A DNA stretch of 64,000 nt from Chitinophagales bacterium (GTDB taxonomy: Bacteria > Bacteroidota > Bacteroidia > Chitinophagales > UBA10324), in assembly GCA_019694975.1 (NCBI GenBank), contig JAIBAY010000003.1:1-64000 (forward strand). The letters are read 5' to 3'. Shown here piece after piece: positions 63,265 through 64,000 of this stretch. Every line of letters begins with the position of its first letter. Position 1 is the stretch's first letter. Both the position numbers and the translations under genes were made by a program. The notes below the pieces were generated by a model. The model was given only the letters and a program-made list of their open reading frames with translations. It was not told the DNA's origin and ran no database searches.

Positions 63265-64000
63265 ATGAAACGGTTGCTTCTTCTGCTGACACTGATCATA
63301 TCCTTTGATGCTGTTAAGGCATCCATGCTAATGCTGCCCATGGATATGAAACAAACAGACCACCTCAAAGCATATGGCATTGCCTATTGGGTTTTGACTA
63401 AAAATGTAAAGGTTGACTGGATGCTGAATTATCGCGGAGGGAGTTTTGCCATACCTTACTTTGCGGAAGCGGAGAATGAATGTGTGGTGAGAGGTGTTAC
63501 TTACGAGATTGTTCCCGATGCGCAATACAATGTTATCTTATCGTCAATCGCAAATCCAGAGGTGAACCAGGATATTGAAAAGCTGGAAAAACCGCCAAAG
63601 ATTGCCGTCTATTCGCCAAAAACAAAAGAACCGTGGGACGATGCAGTTACGCTGGTTCTTACCTATGCGGAGATTCCGTACGATCTGGTGTATGATGATG
63701 AAGTACTGCAGGGCAAGCTTAGCTTGTATGACTGGCTGCATTTGCATCATGAAGATTTCACCGGTCAGTTCGGTAAATTTTACGCGGCCTATTCCAATGC
63801 TGCATGGTATCAAAATGATGTGAAAACAGATGCTGAAACAGCAGCAAGATGGGGATTTGGCAAAGTTTCGCAACTGAAACTGGCGGTAGCGGATAAGGTA
63901 AGGGATTTTGTTGCGGGAGGCGGATTTATGTTTGCCATGTGTTCCGCGACGGATTCATATGATATTGCGCTGGCTGCGGAAGGCGTGGATATCTGTGAAA
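63265..64000 (+). CDS. Secreted protein, partial; Bacteroidota family often annotated asparagine synthetase B
   Basis: An open frame starting ATG runs off the window end, giving 245 codons. A signal peptide (MKRLLLLLTLIISFDAVKAS) precedes MLMLPMDMKQTDHLKAYGIA, YWVLTKNVKVDWMLNYRGGS and IAVYSPKTKEPWDDAVTLVL. This N-terminal pattern is that of a Bacteroidota family of about 420 residues labelled asparagine synthetase B in databases, as I recall; the similarity to real AsnB is doubtful, since AsnB begins with a catalytic Cys and is cytoplasmic. The last visible segment FVAGGGFMFAMCSATDSYDI may hold a nucleophile Cys. Function unknown. Confidence 0.6.
   Translation, partial: MKRLLLLLTLIISFDAVKASMLMLPMDMKQTDHLKAYGIAYWVLTKNVKVDWMLNYRGGSFAIPYFAEAENECVVRGVTYEIVPDAQYNVILSSIANPEVNQDIEKLEKPPKIAVYSPKTKEPWDDAVTLVLTYAEIPYDLVYDDEVLQGKLSLYDWLHLHHEDFTGQFGKFYAAYSNAAWYQNDVKTDAETAARWGFGKVSQLKLAVADKVRDFVAGGGFMFAMCSATDSYDIALAAEGVDICE

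Noticed and set aside
1..64000. CRISPR arrays, insertion sequences, prophage or toxin-antitoxin modules
   Set aside because: No regularly spaced direct repeats, transposase or phage structural genes were seen; the only recombinase is a housekeeping XerC/D-type gene and the S74 domain protein has a signal peptide and T9SS tail, so it is not a phage tail gene.

Overview
The window looks like chromosomal DNA of a member of the Bacteroidota, probably near the Chitinophagales/Saprospirales. This is inferred from gene content, not from rRNA. Three secreted proteins end in type IX secretion (T9SS) sorting domains. Lineage-typical families are present (DUF3276, DUF4199, DUF4249, BatA, a bacterial GH3 protein, fused gamma-alpha KorA). 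Genes lack Shine-Dalgarno sequences, and the clearest promoters read TTG-N18-20-TAnnTTTG, the Bacteroidota consensus. S14 and L36 are zinc-free forms.

Region 1 (about 1-21,400, minus strand) is the translation supercluster. rpsL-rpsG-fusA is followed by a complete S10-spc-alpha block from rpsJ to rplQ, including secY, map, infA, rpmJ and rpoA. Unusually, a gene for a secreted fibre-like protein (S74 chaperone domain plus T9SS sorting domain) sits between fusA and rpsJ, with its own terminators. Region 2 (21,600-33,900) is mixed housekeeping and accessory: an M24 aminopeptidase, a methyltransferase, a LamG-like T9SS protein, a sugar reductase, a tRNA-Ile/tRNA-Ala pair with a degenerate tRNA copy, a secreted EEP-family protein, 2-oxoacid:ferredoxin oxidoreductase (korAB), a GH3 protein and a DUF4249 lipoprotein.

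Region 3 (34,000-48,200) holds dnaK, a DEAD-box RNA helicase, two convergent large T9SS proteins (a beta-propeller-like repeat protein and an arylsulfotransferase-like protein), DUF3276, an ABC exporter with a degenerate catalytic site, a leucine-type amino acid dehydrogenase and nusB. Region 4 (48,300-53,940, minus strand) is a second translation cluster, read rpsU-xerC-hpf, tRNA-Thr-Tyr-Gly-Thr, a tRNA-like element, tuf, tRNA-Trp, secE, nusG, rplK. It stops at a strong terminator after rplK; the expected rplA-rplJ-rplL-rpoB-rpoC are absent.

Region 5 (54,100-64,000) carries glycan genes (GT4, epimerase, GT2), a tight operon batA-like / dihydroorotase-like / DUF4199 / GT2, tRNA-Pro, ruvB and the start of a secreted protein cut by the window end. 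The dihydroorotase-like protein has lost key metal ligands and the catalytic aspartate. No CRISPR array, insertion sequence, prophage or defence island was seen. The most notable signals are breaks in conserved operons, tRNA-derived remnants, the non-catalytic dihydroorotase homologue and the S74-T9SS fusion.
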